Source: Urophycis tenuis
Taxonomy: Eukaryota; Chordata; Actinopteri; Gadiformes; Phycidae
Assembly (NCBI GenBank): GCA_036785325.1
Contig: JAXIVH010000162.1
Location: 124,184-188,183 of the forward strand
Direction: 5' to 3'
Length of the DNA stretch: 64,000 nt
In this document: one piece after another, positions 1 to 8,060 of the stretch
How the letters are laid out: each line of letters starts with the position of its first letter
Numbering within the stretch: the stretch's first letter is position 1
Program-made: the position numbers and the translations under genes
The notes under the pieces: model-generated
What the model saw: only the letters and a program-made list of their open reading frames with translations
Told to the model about the DNA's origin: nothing
The model's database searches: none

Positions 1-675
1 ACGCAGATGGCCGTGGGTTAGATTCGAGAGTTGTGACATGTGATTTCGCCAACATTGATACGTTTTGCATTCATTCAACTGTGATTGACAGGCAAGAGGG
101 ATGCCCAGAGCCAGTGAACAGGGGAGCGGTCTACTTTTGAAACAATCTCATACTGAGGCAGGCGCAGTCAACTCAAACCAGTGCATTTTGCTGCACAAAT
201 ATCTGACGGATGTGCATGCCATTTCTTGCTAATTATACTCAAATAATTAGCAATTATTATAATAATGTTAAAAAAAAACAACTAATTTACAAATAACAAA
301 TTCAGCTCTGTGCACACACTTGGGCACTGCAGGTAGCTGTAAATGGATGCAACCTCTTCCAGACCACAAATGAGTACGACGTCAACCTAAGTCTGTGCTG
401 CAATTCGCTAGTAATTAGCATGGATTGAATCTGACCAGCTGGACCACTATCTGATGTCCTGCTACACGTGTATGTGCATGTGCTCACGTCAGTTTGAGTT
501 GCGCAGCATTGCATCTGGTTGCAGGTTGGAATGGCCACAGATGCACTTCTAAGATGGTTTTTTTTTCTTCATTTCAAAGGCTGTTGGACTTTTTACTATT
601 CATTTATTATTTTATTTCTGGACTAGGTTGCTATGATGATGGGATCAAAGGCAATCTCCCAGCCTGTCTGTCTGA
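1..675. other. Unique AT-rich sequence, no gene seen
   Basis: No convincing exon, repeat or RNA gene is visible. The short open frames here lack splice context or recognisable protein character. Confidence 0.5.
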
Positions 676-704
676 CCCCCCCCCCCCCCCCGCCTCCCCC
701 CCAC

Positions 705-780
<76 letters not shown>

Positions 781-897
781 GCGGCTTTGTGTAGTTCTTC
801 TGCCCGACACCAGCTGTCAGCCACACCAGCCATCAGCCCAGTGGTTGGGAGGAAATCGCCGAAACCTCAGCCCCCCCCCCCCCCCCCCCCCCCCCCT

Positions 898-932
<35 letters not shown>

Positions 933-1041
933 AGCAGCCATCAACAGTGGGGAGGTTGTAAGTGTGTTTTCCCGGGCTACAGTCACGCTCCAGGTATACT
1001 GATGCACTGGACGTGCTGTGCCCCCCCCCCCCCCCCCCAAA

Positions 1042-1092
<51 letters not shown>
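676..1092. repeat. Three poly-C/(CA)n compound microsatellites
   Basis: Three blocks have the same design: a run of C followed directly by a CA array. They lie at 676-778, 871-932 and 1021-1092, separated by about 90 bp of unrelated sequence. The C runs are 16 to 26 long. The peptides predicted across them (His-Thr, Cys-Val or Pro runs) are translations of simple repeats, not genes. Confidence 0.95.
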
Positions 1093-1094
<2 letters not shown>

Positions 1095-1180
1095 TTGCTC
1101 GTCACCCATGGCTGTTCACTGGAGAACTGGAGAGGCACGGGATGCTTCTTAGCAACTTGACCTCATTTGACAGTGACTCT

Positions 1181-1588
1181 CCCCCCCCCACCACCTTGAG
1201 GCTTCACACTACAGAGAAAGAGCCTCGCCTCCCCCCCTCCCCCCCCCCCCCCTCTCCCCTCTTTTTTCACTTTTCACCAGGGGAGGGGTGCTGTTGGAGC
1301 ATGCTGGAGCATTGGTGGGTAAGGTTTGGGTGCAGGTGGGTGGATGTGTGTTGTGTTTGGATGGATTGGTGTTTATTTGTGTACTTGTCTTGATGTGTAG
1401 ATAGGGGTGTGATGTGGTTGGATATGTGTGTGTGTGTGTGTATTTGTAGAGGTTGGCTGGATGTGTGTGATTGTGTTCCTAAGTGGGTGATATTGTGTTT
1501 GTATGTCTGTGAGAGTGAAAACATCAATGTGTGTGTGTGAAGGCTTATGTGTGTCTATGTGTGTGCACATGTATCTGTGTGTGTGTGT

Positions 1589-1619
<31 letters not shown>

Positions 1620-1624
1620 GGGGG
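1181..1624. repeat. C-rich tracts and a (GT)n-poly-G microsatellite
   Basis: C-rich tracts lie at 1181-1190 and 1230-1257. A degenerate TG-rich stretch at 1330-1570 leads into a GT array at 1575-1603 that ends in about 20 G. This is the reverse-complement design of the poly-C/CA blocks upstream. Confidence 0.85.
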
Positions 1625-1808
1625 TGGAGCATCAAGTAACAACGACAGTGCTTGTGCAGGTCCTCTGCGCTCATCAAACCTGTCAAGTCCCGCCTCCGGC
1701 AGATTGACAGCTTGAGCCCTCTGTGTTCCAGAACACTCAATGATGTTTAAAACCTCTGGGGTGATTACATCAGTGTTGGGGCACACTGAAGAAAACAACC
1801 CATCCACC

Positions 1809-1907
1809 GGGCTTTATTCACTTGGTGGCCATCTTGGCTCAAAACACACCAACGGCATTGGTGATTACAACCAAGTTGCCAATATGGTCGCCAGGTGAAT
1901 AAAGCCT
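1809..1907. repeat. Imperfect foldback (hairpin) of about 99 bp
   Basis: The left arm begins gggctttattcacttggtgg and the right arm ends ccaggtgaataaagcct, its near-complement. The arms are about 35 bp with a few mismatches (ATCTTGG against CCAATAT). The loop holds a smaller palindrome, caccaacggcattggtg. It could be a tiny MITE or a transcribed hairpin; no target duplication was identified. Confidence 0.6.
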
Positions 1908-2062
1908 AGAGGGGAAAAGAGAGAGAAAATTGGTTATTTCCAAAGCGTAGAAGATGGGCTTTTGTGTTGTACGCATCATTAACCACCCACCACATGATGT
2001 TTGAGACCATCGAGTGGAGGTGGGAGGTGGCGTTAGACCAGGCTCTGCAACGGTAGTCATTA

Positions 2063-2090
2063 CCCCCCCCCCCCCCCCCCCCCCCTCCCC
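2063..2090. repeat. Poly-C tract
   Basis: A run of about 23 C followed by tcccc, isolated from CA repeats. It lies about 130 bp upstream of the DIRS element. Confidence 0.9.
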
Positions 2091-2244
2091 GCACCGATGA
2101 TGTGGGAAATGTGTCCACATGAACGGACATGAACCCCAGTGAGAAAGCTAAGAGTTTAGAGGAAAACAGTGAGCAGCTTAATGGATTCAGAGTCACAAAC
2201 GTCTGTGTGTGTGGGTGGGGGTTCTCTTTCATAATATTCGTTTC

Positions 2245-2413
2245 GATGTCTCACTATGGGATGCACGCCCCGCTGCATACCTCAGAAGCATTTATCTCAT
2301 TACGCCAATCCCGATTGGCTGGTGAAACGTGTCCGTCCGCACCAGGTAGTCCCACCTACCTTAAATAACTCATGCGGACGACATCACGTCATTCAAACAC
2401 CTCTTCTCACTCG
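2245..2413. repeat. Left inverted terminal repeat of DIRS element
   Basis: The stretch from gatgtctcactatggg to cttctcactcg is the reverse complement of 7839-8012. By eye the arms are identical except for a 5-nt length difference near the inner end (cattcaaacacc against cattcaagataagcacc on the complement). The outermost 24 bp of the element (2221-2244) lie outside this repeat and match only the ICR. Confidence 0.93.
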
Positions 2414-2722
2414 GAGCGTATCTCGCGTCTTAGGCTAAATTAGTTTAACTGTCCACAGACAGATCTTATATAGCTTCTGTCGCCGGGCGCTAATTAGCCT
2501 TAGCGATTTTTTATGCTTCGACGATCACACCAGATCGTATAAGCGGTACTTTCCTTGCCCCTTCGTGGTTTTGGATAGTACTTTTCTCGGCGCCCCACCA
2601 CGGCTGTTCGAGCAAAACCGAGTGTTAACACACCAGTTAATTTCTCGGCTTTTTTGGAATTTCCACAGTTAGCACACCAGCTAACTGCCTCAACTCCCCG
2701 CTTGCACACCAGCTCGCGAGGA
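2414..2722 (+). promoter_or_regulatory. DIRS 5' leader upstream of gag
   Basis: About 310 bp lie between the left terminal repeat and the first gag ATG. A TATA-like string (cttatatagc) lies near 2466. The motif 'cacaccag' recurs near 2527, 2629, 2674 and 2705. Transcription of this family is expected to start in or near the left repeat, but no start site can be fixed from sequence alone. Confidence 0.4.
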
Positions 2723-4261
2723 ATGGAGGATAAAGCCCCTCACACCAGAGGGCTCGGAGACTCTGCCGCCCGTCCTTGCCGCTGTGGGAACAAGATATCG
2801 AGCAAAGATCCACACCAGGTCTGCTCGGGCTGCCTGGGGCTGGAACACGCCCGGCTAGCTATCGAGGTCCCCGGCTCATGCCAGCATTGTGCGGTGTTCA
2901 CGGTCAAGAGTCTCCGCAGACGGCTAGCCCGCCAAGCTAGCCTGTCTGGACAGGACCCCTATCTCTCTCCTGACGGCGCCGCCGTCGGAGATGGAGAAGA
3001 GACGGGGGTCGTTGCGGTGGCGGTACCGGAGGCTAGCGCTAGCTGGGGCTCCCAGCTCAGCCTAGCCGCGGACCCCCCGCTGGAGGAAGACGTCCTGGAA
3101 TTGGACTATGGGGACGATGAAGATGCCACCTCGGAACCCCTCATATCAGAGGAGGACGACGAGGACGACATCTTCATAGCTCTGGCCCGGGCTGCACAGC
3201 CCTCGGCCTCTGTCGCCTCTCGGGATGGAGATAAGGGAAGCACACCAGTTTCTCCCCTCCCCAGCATGGACATGCTCGACGTGTGCAAGCGCGCGGCTGC
3301 CCGGCTGGACATCCCCTGGCCCGTCGTCGTAGCGGAGACCACCAGGTCTCGCTACGAGGGGAAGAAATTGCCCCTGGCCAGGAGCGCGTCGAAGCAGCTT
3401 CTCCCCGTCTTCCCTGAGCTGCTGGATGAGGTGGTGCGCTCATGGAGCGACCGCCCTTACAGCAGCAGGAGCCCGATTCCCGGTGCCTCGTCCCTCGATT
3501 GCGAGGCGATGGAGAGCCTGGGCCTGCTCCGCATGCCTCCGATGGAGCCATTAGTCGCAGCGCACCTCCACCCGCGGTTGTCGACTGTGTCCTCTAGGAG
3601 TCCCAGCCTGCCGTCTAAGTATGACCGTTTTCAGTCAACTATGACTGAGAAGGCATACAAGGCGGTAGCGCTCTCGGCCAGAGCGCTCAACGTCCTCTCA
3701 CTGCTCACGGCATACCAGGCTGAGCTGTGTGAGGATTTTGGGCAAGCTCAGGACCCAGCGACGTGGGAGGAGATACCGGTTATCACCGATATGTGTCTCC
3801 GTGTCCAGCGCTGCGCGGTCCGGGCCACGGGAAAAGCGCTGGGGAATATGGTCCTGCAGGAGCGAGCGAGGTGGCTCAACCTCGCCAACCTGTCGGACCG
3901 GGAGAGGGACGACGTCCTTGACATGCCAATTGTCCCGGGGGGGATTTTTGGCTCCGCATTGGATTCTATGCAACGTCGATGCGAAGCCAAAAAGAAGGAG
4001 GACGAAGCTCTCCGGCTTTGTCTCCCTCGGAAACCCCCGGCTCCCTCTCCCCCTGCGCAGCGGAAAAGTTTCCCACAGGCTGGTCCCCAGGGTTCGCAAT
4101 TTAAGATCCCCAGACAGCCGAAACCTCAGCCCGCTCCGGCCCCTCTGCCAAGCAGTCGGCCCAGCTGGCCAAAGAAATCCTCGGCCCCGGTTGCGACGCC
4201 GCCGGCACAGCCCGCGCAAGCCACCTACAGCCAGGCCAGGAAAAAGAAGAGAGCGGCCTGA
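2723..4261 (+). CDS. gag: DIRS gag-like protein (ORF1)
   Basis: The 512-residue ORF begins at the ATG at 2723; the frame is open slightly further upstream but without another ATG. The N-terminus has a Cys/His cluster (C19, C21, C34, C37, H42, C53, C56; spacing C-x-C-x12-C-x2-C-x4-H-x10-C-x2-C) that could bind zinc. A strongly acidic segment follows at about 121-152. The middle looks helical, and the last 80 residues are rich in Pro, Lys and Arg, ending KKKRAA. This layout fits the structural protein of fish DIRS1-like elements, which packages element RNA in cytoplasmic particles. Assignment rests on position and composition, because DIRS gag proteins are poorly conserved. The stop TGA (4259-4261) is in the same frame as the RT ORF, which starts 21 nt later. 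Confidence 0.85.
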   Translation: MEDKAPHTRGLGDSAARPCRCGNKISSKDPHQVCSGCLGLEHARLAIEVPGSCQHCAVFTVKSLRRRLARQASLSGQDPYLSPDGAAVGDGEETGVVAVAVPEASASWGSQLSLAADPPLEEDVLELDYGDDEDATSEPLISEEDDEDDIFIALARAAQPSASVASRDGDKGSTPVSPLPSMDMLDVCKRAAARLDIPWPVVVAETTRSRYEGKKLPLARSASKQLLPVFPELLDEVVRSWSDRPYSSRSPIPGASSLDCEAMESLGLLRMPPMEPLVAAHLHPRLSTVSSRSPSLPSKYDRFQSTMTEKAYKAVALSARALNVLSLLTAYQAELCEDFGQAQDPATWEEIPVITDMCLRVQRCAVRATGKALGNMVLQERARWLNLANLSDRERDDVLDMPIVPGGIFGSALDSMQRRCEAKKKEDEALRLCLPRKPPAPSPPAQRKSFPQAGPQGSQFKIPRQPKPQPAPAPLPSSRPSWPKKSSAPVATPPAQPAQATYSQARKKKRAA

Positions 4262-4282
4262 TCGCCACTCTCTTCACCGGTG

Positions 4283-6646
4283 ATGCAGCTGGACGTTCCC
4301 CGTTCTCCAGCGCCACCTGTTCCACGATGGAGCGTGCACCCGGAGGCCCACCACGCCCCCGTTTCCCGGCTGCCACGGACCGTGCCAGAGCGAACCGGGA
4401 GAAACGGACAGTCGAGACAAGAGGGTTCAGCTGTTGCCCCTCTCTCATGTTCCAAAGCACGCCCATCCACACAAATGTTTGTTCGAATAAATCATGTCCC
4501 GCTGCCGCATCCAGGCCAAAGGCCGAGGGCGCAGCTGATAAGAGACAAACATGCAAAAATGAATATAAACAGCGTGGTGGCAACACCCGCTGTCCCCCCT
4601 CGGGGGAAAGCCACGGCTTTCCCCGGGACGGGGAACGTGCGGACCCCGCCGCTACGCTGCCCTCCCCGGCAAAATCGCTCAGCGGCGCCCGGGGGTCGTG
4701 TCACTTTTCCGCCAGGAGAGGTCGCCACCGCACCGCGGCTGGGGCCTCTCATGGTGGGGGGACTGCGATGTGTGTCAACCCTCTCCCCCAGATGGGAGAG
4801 ATGGGCCGCACTCGCAGCCTCATCCTGGGTGGTAAGGACGATTGCGAGGGGTTACAGACTGCAGTTCGCCGCTGTTCCCCCGCTTTTCGCCGGTTTAATA
4901 CACTCCCAGGCTCAGGGAGAGTCAGCTCGCGTTTTACAAGAGGAAATCCTCTCACTGTTGAACAAGGGAGCAATCTGTGTCGTACCTCCCGCACAGTGTC
5001 AGAGCGGTTTTTACTCCAGGTATTTTCTGGTCCCCAAACGGGGGGGGAGCGGAATTCGCCCTATCCTGGATCTACGTGCTCTGAACAAATATCTCAGGAA
5101 ATACAAGTTCAGGATGCTAACACACGCATCCCTGTTACGTCTTGTGCGACAGGGCGATTGGTTCACTTCTGTCGATCTGAAAGACGCGTATTTCCACATC
5201 CCGATGTATCCTCCCCACAGAAAGTACCTAAGGTTTGCTTTCCAGGGGACCTGTTACGAGTACCGCGTACTCCCTTTCGGTCTGTCTTTAAGCCCGAGGG
5301 TGTTTGTGCGGTGCACCGAAGCGGCAATAGCCCCGCTGAGGCGGCAGGGCATCCGCTTGGCCACATATCTGGACGATTGGCTGCTATTGGCACAATCGGA
5401 GCAGGAGGCCAGGGCACACACGCGTATTCTCGTACGACACCTATCCGATCTGGGTTTCGTGATAAACGCAGAAAAGAGCAGGTTGTCCCCGGCACAGGAT
5501 ATAATCTTTCTGGGATTATTCCTGGACTCGGTGGCTTTCACAGCGCGTCTGTCGGCAGACCGAGTGAAAACTTTCAGGGCATGCCTCGCGCTGTTCCATC
5601 CGGGCAAGTCTGTTCAATTCAGATTGTGTCTTCGGTTACTGGGACTGATGGCGTCTGCCATTCTCGTAGTCCATCTGGGTCGCCTCCACATGAGGGAATT
5701 CCAGCTTTGGGTTGCTTCATGCGGGCTAGATCCCGTACGTCATGGCGCACGGAGAGTGTTGGTCACACCGGGGTGCGCCAGGGCGCTGCGCCACTGGCGA
5801 GTCCCGTCTTTTCTGACTCATGGGGTGCCCATGGGCTCTGTCCTGTCCAGGAAGGTGGTCACTACGGACGCCAGCCTGACAGGTTGGGGCGGAATTTGCG
5901 AGGGCCGGTCTGTGAGGGGCCTCTGGAGTGCGGACCTCCAGCGGTCTCACATAAATTTTCTGGAACTTTCAGCGGTGTTCCTCTCCCTGAAACGCTTCCT
6001 TCCGTCTCTTATTGGTCATCATGTCCTGGTGAGGACGGACAATACGACGACGGTGGCGTACATCAACCGTCAGGGGGGATTACGCTCCCGACAGTTGCAT
6101 GTGCTGGCACGCAGACTGATACTGTGGAGTTGCGGTCGTCTCCTCTCTCTGAGAGCGACGCACGTCCCGGGAGTCCTGAACACGGGCGCGGACCTGTTGT
6201 CCAGGGGCGGGCCAATATACGGGGAATGGACTCTGCACCCGGAGATTGTGGATCAGATATGGGCACGTTTCGGTCGGGCCACAGTAGATCTGTTCGCATC
6301 AAGGGACAACGCGCAGTGCGCGCTGTTTTACTCTCTGCGCAGCATGAATGCTCCCCTCGGCGTAGACGCACTAGCGCACGCCTGGCCGCGCGAGCGTCTC
6401 TACGCATTTCCCCCCCTGGCATTGATACCCCCCACCCTGGTCAGAGTGAGGGAGTACGGCCACGAACTGATTTTGATAGCTCCGCATTGGCCTGCGATGC
6501 ATTGGCTAGCGGAGATATATCAGTTGCTGTGCGCTCAGCCCTGGCAGCTCCCGCTGCGCAGGGACCTGTTGTCGCAGGGAGGAGGGGCTGTTTTCCATCC
6601 GCACCCAGAGCGCCTGGCACTATGGGCTTGGCCCCTGAGTGGTTGA
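4283..6646 (+). CDS. pol: DIRS reverse transcriptase / RNase H / methyltransferase-like protein (ORF2)
   Basis: The ATG at 4283 gives 787 residues. Residues 1-200 are Pro/Arg-rich and lack a recognisable domain. The reverse transcriptase spans about 205-420. It has the FLVPKR and IRPILDLRALN motifs, the first catalytic aspartate in SVDLKDAYFHI (D298), LPFGLSLSP, and the YLDD box (D364, D365). RNase H spans about 525-640 with all four acidic residues: D529 (VVTTDAS), E561 (FLELSA), D586 (RTDNTT) and D637 (GADLLSR). The C-terminus at about 648-745 has DLFASRDNAQC, YAFPP and LIAPHWP, matching the Dam-like methyltransferase module known in DIRS1 elements. No protease precedes the RT. The protein copies element RNA into DNA. 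Its 3' end overlaps the proposed recombinase start by 25 nt, and most of the ORF is overlapped by another open frame. Confidence 0.95.
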   Translation: MQLDVPRSPAPPVPRWSVHPEAHHAPVSRLPRTVPERTGRNGQSRQEGSAVAPLSCSKARPSTQMFVRINHVPLPHPGQRPRAQLIRDKHAKMNINSVVATPAVPPRGKATAFPGTGNVRTPPLRCPPRQNRSAAPGGRVTFPPGEVATAPRLGPLMVGGLRCVSTLSPRWERWAALAASSWVVRTIARGYRLQFAAVPPLFAGLIHSQAQGESARVLQEEILSLLNKGAICVVPPAQCQSGFYSRYFLVPKRGGSGIRPILDLRALNKYLRKYKFRMLTHASLLRLVRQGDWFTSVDLKDAYFHIPMYPPHRKYLRFAFQGTCYEYRVLPFGLSLSPRVFVRCTEAAIAPLRRQGIRLATYLDDWLLLAQSEQEARAHTRILVRHLSDLGFVINAEKSRLSPAQDIIFLGLFLDSVAFTARLSADRVKTFRACLALFHPGKSVQFRLCLRLLGLMASAILVVHLGRLHMREFQLWVASCGLDPVRHGARRVLVTPGCARALRHWRVPSFLTHGVPMGSVLSRKVVTTDASLTGWGGICEGRSVRGLWSADLQRSHINFLELSAVFLSLKRFLPSLIGHHVLVRTDNTTTVAYINRQGGLRSRQLHVLARRLILWSCGRLLSLRATHVPGVLNTGADLLSRGGPIYGEWTLHPEIVDQIWARFGRATVDLFASRDNAQCALFYSLRSMNAPLGVDALAHAWPRERLYAFPPLALIPPTLVRVREYGHELILIAPHWPAMHWLAEIYQLLCAQPWQLPLRRDLLSQGGGAVFHPHPERLALWAWPLSG
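4327..6621 (+). other. Long open frame overlapping ORF2, continuous with the recombinase
   Basis: In the frame of the recombinase there is no stop from the ATG at 4327 to 7647, giving 1106 codons. The first 765 overlap ORF2 in another frame and show no recognisable domain. In Dictyostelium DIRS-1 the recombinase and RT frames also overlap extensively, so the arrangement is known for the group. Whether this part is translated as an N-terminal extension, or is merely stop-free, cannot be decided here. Confidence 0.6.
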
Positions 6647-7647
6647 ATCTGTCAGCTGTGGGTCTTTCACAGCGGGTGATTTCCACTATACAGAGTGCTC
6701 GAGCCTCCTCCACTAGGTCTCTGTATGACTGTAAGTGGAGAGTGTTTGAGGGGTGGTGCCACGGAAACGGCCACATTCCTTTTCAGTGTCCAGTAGGTGT
6801 GATATTGTCATTCCTGCAGGACCTGATTGACAAACGAAAAGCCTTCTCCACGGTTAAGGTGTATTTGGCGGCCATCGCCGCCTGCCACGTGGGGTTTGGG
6901 AAGCAGACAGCGAGCCAGCACCCGCTGGTTTGCCGTTTTATGAAGGGAGCGCGCAGGCTTCTCCCCGTGTCCAGACCATTGGTACCACCATGGGATCTGG
7001 CGGTGGTTCTGGAGGGGCTTAAGGGCCCTCCTTTTGAGCCACTGGAAGGGGCGGACTTGAAACACGTGTCCCTCAAGACAGTGTTGTTGCTGGCCCTGGC
7101 TTCGGCTAAACGGGTTAGTGACATTCATGCGCTTTCGGTGCATTCCTCATGCGCTCAGCTCTTCCCGGGCGATGTAAGGATGATTTTGAAGCCCAACCCG
7201 GCTTTTGTGCCTAAGGTGGTGGGCTCATATTCTCCGATTGACCTTGTGGCTTTTGCTGCCTCACCAGATGAGCAGTCGCCGCATGCGTTATGTCCAGTCC
7301 GTGCGGTGCGCACTTATATGGATAGGACGAGGGGTTTCAGGAGGAGCGATCAGCTGTTCGTCTCCTGGGCTAACCCTCATAAGGGGAAACCCGTCACAAA
7401 GCAGCGCCTGTCCCACTGGGTGGTGGAGGCGATTGCCTTGGCCTATACGAGTCAGGGTTTGCAGCCACCTGTGGGGCTGCGGGCACACTCGACTCGGGGC
7501 TTGGCCACATCCTGGGCCTTATTCAGGGGAGTTTCTGTTCAGGATATTTGTGCTGCGGCGAGTTGGTCCTCGCCTCTCACTTTTGTCCGTTTCTATATGC
7601 TGGACGTCTCTGCTCCGTGCGTGGCACGCGCAGTTTTGTTGTCCTGA
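6622..7647 (+). CDS. DIRS tyrosine recombinase (ORF3)
   Basis: The ATG at 6622 lies 25 nt before the ORF2 stop and gives 341 residues, beginning just ahead of the recognisable domain. The N-terminal half resembles a core-binding SAM-like helical domain (about 10-110). Catalytic residues of the tyrosine recombinase family are present: R164 in SAKRVSDIHAL, H289-x-x-R292 in LRAHSTRGLATSWA, W315 in the position often held by His/Trp, and the nucleophile Y325 in FVRFYMLD. The enzyme is expected to insert a circular DNA intermediate into the genome without a long target duplication, consistent with the GTT edges. It replaces the DDE integrase of LTR retrotransposons. The frame extends upstream to 4327, so a longer product is possible. 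Confidence 0.93.
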   Translation: MGLAPEWLNLSAVGLSQRVISTIQSARASSTRSLYDCKWRVFEGWCHGNGHIPFQCPVGVILSFLQDLIDKRKAFSTVKVYLAAIAACHVGFGKQTASQHPLVCRFMKGARRLLPVSRPLVPPWDLAVVLEGLKGPPFEPLEGADLKHVSLKTVLLLALASAKRVSDIHALSVHSSCAQLFPGDVRMILKPNPAFVPKVVGSYSPIDLVAFAASPDEQSPHALCPVRAVRTYMDRTRGFRRSDQLFVSWANPHKGKPVTKQRLSHWVVEAIALAYTSQGLQPPVGLRAHSTRGLATSWALFRGVSVQDICAAASWSSPLTFVRFYMLDVSAPCVARAVLLS

Positions 7648-7719
7648 AACGAACAGAGTACTTTTCCTGTAGGTTGGTGGACGCTCGATAAGCTTGTCTG
7701 GCAATACGGGAGCAACCAT

Positions 7720-7816
7720 ATCCCATAGTGAGACATCGAAACGAATATTATGAAAGAGAACTTTAGGTTATTTACATAACCCCGGTTCTCTGAGTAATAT
7801 GAGTGAGATGTCTCAC
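7720..7816. repeat. Internal complementary region of DIRS element
   Basis: Positions 7720-7761 are the reverse complement of the left edge 2221-2262. Positions 7759-7816 are the reverse complement of the right edge 8003-8060. The halves share AAC at 7759-7761. In the DIRS-1 model this region templates closure of the two ends into a circle, so finding both halves abutted with a 3-nt overlap is strong structural proof of the family. Confidence 0.95.
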
Positions 7817-7838
7817 CAGACAACCCTTCTTGCTTGGG

Positions 7839-8012
7839 CGAGTGAGAAGAGGTGCTTATCTTGAATGACGTGATGTCGTCCGCATGAGTTATTTAAGGTA
7901 GGTGGGACTACCTGGTGCGGACGGACACGTTTCACCAGCCAATCGGGATTGGCGTAATGAGATAAATGCTTCTGAGGTATGCAGCGGGGCGTGCATCCCA
8001 TAGTGAGACATC
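7839..8012. repeat. Right inverted terminal repeat of DIRS element
   Basis: Reverse complement of 2245-2413. It is followed by a right-end-only extension (8013-8060) that ends in aacctaaagtt and is complementary to the ICR. Confidence 0.93.
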
Positions 8013-8060
8013 TCACTCATATTACTCAGAGAACCGGGGTTATGTAAATAACCTAAAGTT

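Larger units (their letters stand above)
2221..8060 (+). mobile_element. Complete DIRS1-like tyrosine-recombinase retrotransposon
   Basis: This 5.84-kb element has all the parts of the DIRS1 group: inverted terminal repeats, an internal complementary region (ICR), a gag-like ORF, an RT/RNase H/methyltransferase-like ORF and a tyrosine recombinase. There is no aspartic protease or DDE integrase, as expected. The boundaries come from the ICR, which is complementary to the right end joined to the left end through one shared GTT. That places GTT at both edges (2221-2223 and 8058-8060). No longer target duplication is visible, as expected for recombinase-mediated insertion of a circular DNA. All three ORFs are unbroken and the terminal repeats differ by essentially one 5-nt indel, so insertion looks recent. 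It lies in sense orientation to the NCAM-like exon, probably in its last intron. Confidence 0.95.

Noticed and set aside
2231..2440. Long terminal repeat of a Ty3/Copia-type element
   Set aside because: The terminal copies are inverted, not direct, and there is an internal complementary region; no protease or integrase is encoded.
4101..4586. Minus-strand open frames across gag and pol
   Set aside because: Shadows in GC-rich coding sequence with no recognisable domains.
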